In this document: in pieces, positions 58,482 through 59,740 of the stretch
Layout of the letters: the number at the start of each line of letters is the position of its first letter
Position numbering within the stretch: the first letter of the stretch is position 1
NCBI GenBank assembly: GCA_900555045.1
Contig: USJW01000012.1
Span: 1 to 59,740 of the forward strand
Direction: 5' to 3'
DNA from: an uncultured Clostridium sp.
Lineage (GTDB): Bacteria; Bacillota; Clostridia; Lachnospirales; Lachnospiraceae
DNA length: 59,740 nucleotides
Program-made: the position numbers and the translations under genes
Notes under the pieces: model-generated
The model's input: only the letters and a program-made list of their open reading frames with translations
Told to the model about the DNA's origin: nothing
The model's database searches: none

Positions 58482-59740
58482 ATGGCAGTTGGAAAAAGTA
58501 TCATCCGCGTTGACGCATGCGAGAAGGTGACAGGCGGCGCCCAATATACGGCCGATCTGGAACCGAAAGGCGCTCTGGTCGCGAAAGTGGTCAGAAGTAC
58601 CATCGCCAACGGGGTAGTAAAAGGATTTGACCTGGAGGCGGCCCTGGCGGTGCCGGGAGTTGTGAAGATCGTCACATGTTTTGATGTGCCGGACTACCAG
58701 TTCCCCACCGCGGGCCATCCCTGGTCCGTGGAGACGGCCCATCAGGACATCGCGGACCGGAAGCTTTTAAACACACGGGTCCGCGTGTACGGCGACGATA
58801 TCGCCGCCGTGGTTGCGGAGGATGAGATCGCCGCGGCCAGGGCAGCGCGGCTGGTGATGGTGGAATATGAAGAGTATCCGCCGCTTCTCACGCCGGAAGA
58901 AGCCCTGGCGGAGGGGGCGGCCCAGCTGCACGACGAGAAGCCGGGCAACCTGATCGCCCACTCCGGATTCAAGCTGGGCGAACTGAGCTACGAGGAGGCC
59001 GTAGAGGAAGAGGGCCTTGTTGTCATCGACAAGAAGTACGGGACGCAAAGCGTGCAGCACTGTCATATAGAGACGCCGGTTTCCTTTGCCTACATGGAAA
59101 AAGGGCGTATTGTCGTAACTACCTCAACCCAGATCCCCCATATCGTGCGCCGGGTGATCAGTCAGGCGCTGGGCGTGCCTATGGGGATGATCCGGGTGAT
59201 CAAGCCGTATATCGGCGGCGGGTTCGGCAATAAACAGGATGTGCTGTACGAGCCGTTAAACGCCTATCTGTGCATGTTGGTGGGCGGGCGCTGCGTGAAG
59301 ATGGAGATCAGCAGGGAGGAAACGCTGGCCTGCACCAGAGTCCGCCACGCTATGGACCTTCACGTGAAGGCGGCGGCCAGGAAGGACGGCACCCTGGTGG
59401 CCAGAAAGCTTACCGCTTACTCCAACCAGGGCGGATATGCCAGCCACGCTCACGCTATTGTGGCGAACACTTCAAATGAATTTAAACAGATTTATCACGA
59501 TGAAAAAGCGCTGGAAGCCGACGCCTACACGGTGTACACCAACATCGCCACCGGCGGCGCCATGCGCGGTTACGGAATTCCCCAGGCCGCCTTTGCGGCG
59601 GAGTGCATGGCCGACGACCTGGCGTTGCAGCTGGGAATGGATCCCCTGGAATTCCGCAGAAAGAACTGTATGCAGGACGGGTATGAGGATCCTCACACCC
59701 ATGTGAAGTTTAACTCCTACGGCCTCAGGGAATGTATGGA
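58482..59740 (+). CDS. Xanthine dehydrogenase molybdenum-binding subunit, cut by the window end
   Basis: The frame starts at the ATG at 58482 (MAVGKSIIRVDACEKVTGGAQYTADL, given here as the usual N-terminal block of the family) with AGGAGG 9 bases upstream and is open to the last base, so 419 residues are visible of the usual 750 or so. Family marks: RVDACEKVTGGAQYTADL, QIPHIVRRVISQ, IGGGFGNKQD (Mo-cofactor loop), and GGAMRGYGIPQ. It oxidises a purine or another heterocycle together with FAD and iron-sulfur subunits that should be encoded to the right. In this operon xanthine is the expected substrate, but related enzymes act on other purines or on nicotinate. Confidence 0.87.
   Translation, partial: MAVGKSIIRVDACEKVTGGAQYTADLEPKGALVAKVVRSTIANGVVKGFDLEAALAVPGVVKIVTCFDVPDYQFPTAGHPWSVETAHQDIADRKLLNTRVRVYGDDIAAVVAEDEIAAARAARLVMVEYEEYPPLLTPEEALAEGAAQLHDEKPGNLIAHSGFKLGELSYEEAVEEEGLVVIDKKYGTQSVQHCHIETPVSFAYMEKGRIVVTTSTQIPHIVRRVISQALGVPMGMIRVIKPYIGGGFGNKQDVLYEPLNAYLCMLVGGRCVKMEISREETLACTRVRHAMDLHVKAAARKDGTLVARKLTAYSNQGGYASHAHAIVANTSNEFKQIYHDEKALEADAYTVYTNIATGGAMRGYGIPQAAFAAECMADDLALQLGMDPLEFRRKNCMQDGYEDPHTHVKFNSYGLRECM

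Noticed and set aside
1..59740. CRISPR arrays, tRNA or rRNA genes, insertion sequences, phage genes
   Set aside because: No repeat-spacer pattern, transposase, integrase or structural RNA signature was seen on reading the window.

Overview
The window looks like chromosomal DNA of a gut-type Clostridia, most likely Lachnospiraceae (Enterocloster/Lachnoclostridium-like). The support is consistent: strong AGGAGG-type ribosome binding sites, Gram-positive lipoprotein signals on every solute-binding protein, TTGACA/TATAAT promoters, compact catabolic operons with DeoR, LysR, Rrf2 and AraC regulators, and high GC-biased codon use in many genes next to stretches of more AT-rich codon use. No rRNA, tRNA, CRISPR array or insertion sequence was seen.

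Layout. (1) 93-8952: an oligopeptide-type ABC importer (binding protein, two permeases, two ATPases) followed by two paralogous C45-type N-terminal-nucleophile amidohydrolases and a PrpF-like isomerase. (2) 9032-10454, minus strand: an ECF sigma factor and its zinc-finger anti-sigma factor. (3) 10682-21197: a ten-gene operon with a DeoR regulator, class II aldolase, purine nucleoside phosphorylase, zinc alcohol dehydrogenase, MtnA-type isomerase, a BMP-family nucleoside ABC importer and a sulfatase. Together these encode import of a nucleoside and its conversion through a 5-substituted ribose-1-phosphate and ribulose-1-phosphate to DHAP plus an aldehyde that can be reduced, i.e. a DHAP-shunt-like salvage route for 5'-deoxy or 5'-methylthio nucleosides. 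(4) 21569-22891: an NCS2 purine permease behind an attenuator-like leader. (5) 23118-29272: a second BMP-type importer with a PHP phosphatase and a CpdA-like phosphoesterase, converging on a Crp/Fnr regulator; a 16-bp palindrome with Fnr-type geometry lies in front of the operon. (6) 30099-33850: a LysR regulator divergent from an M20 peptidase and a YfcC-type carrier. (7) 34034-39190: a DeoR regulator and a sugar ABC importer (no ATPase) with a TIM-barrel isomerase. (8) 39433-44996: a tight and unusual operon of DegV, an ICMT-like membrane methyltransferase, a GH3-type acyl-amide synthetase and a 7TM-GAF-GGDEF-HD-GYP protein. (9) 45083-46987, minus strand: an ABC-F ribosome-protection gene with a leader attenuator, abutting the 3' remnant of an SLC13-like permease. 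(10) 47171-49723: a second YfcC plus M20 pair. (11) 49892-51684: an AraC regulator and two small proteins. (12) 51940-55215: a redox operon of an Rrf2 regulator, an RclA/Har-type flavin disulfide reductase and a CcdA-thioredoxin fusion. (13) 55356-59740: a purine degradation operon (guanine deaminase, AzgA-type permease, xanthine dehydrogenase Mo subunit cut by the window end) behind a purine-riboswitch-like leader that lacks the usual P2 stem.

The strongest candidates for new biology are the nucleoside-to-DHAP operon with its own importer and sulfatase, the DegV/ICMT/GH3/HD-GYP operon, the P2-less purine-riboswitch-like leader, and the importer plus double C45 hydrolase plus PrpF operon. All functions are read from sequence motifs and gene context only; no database search was made.
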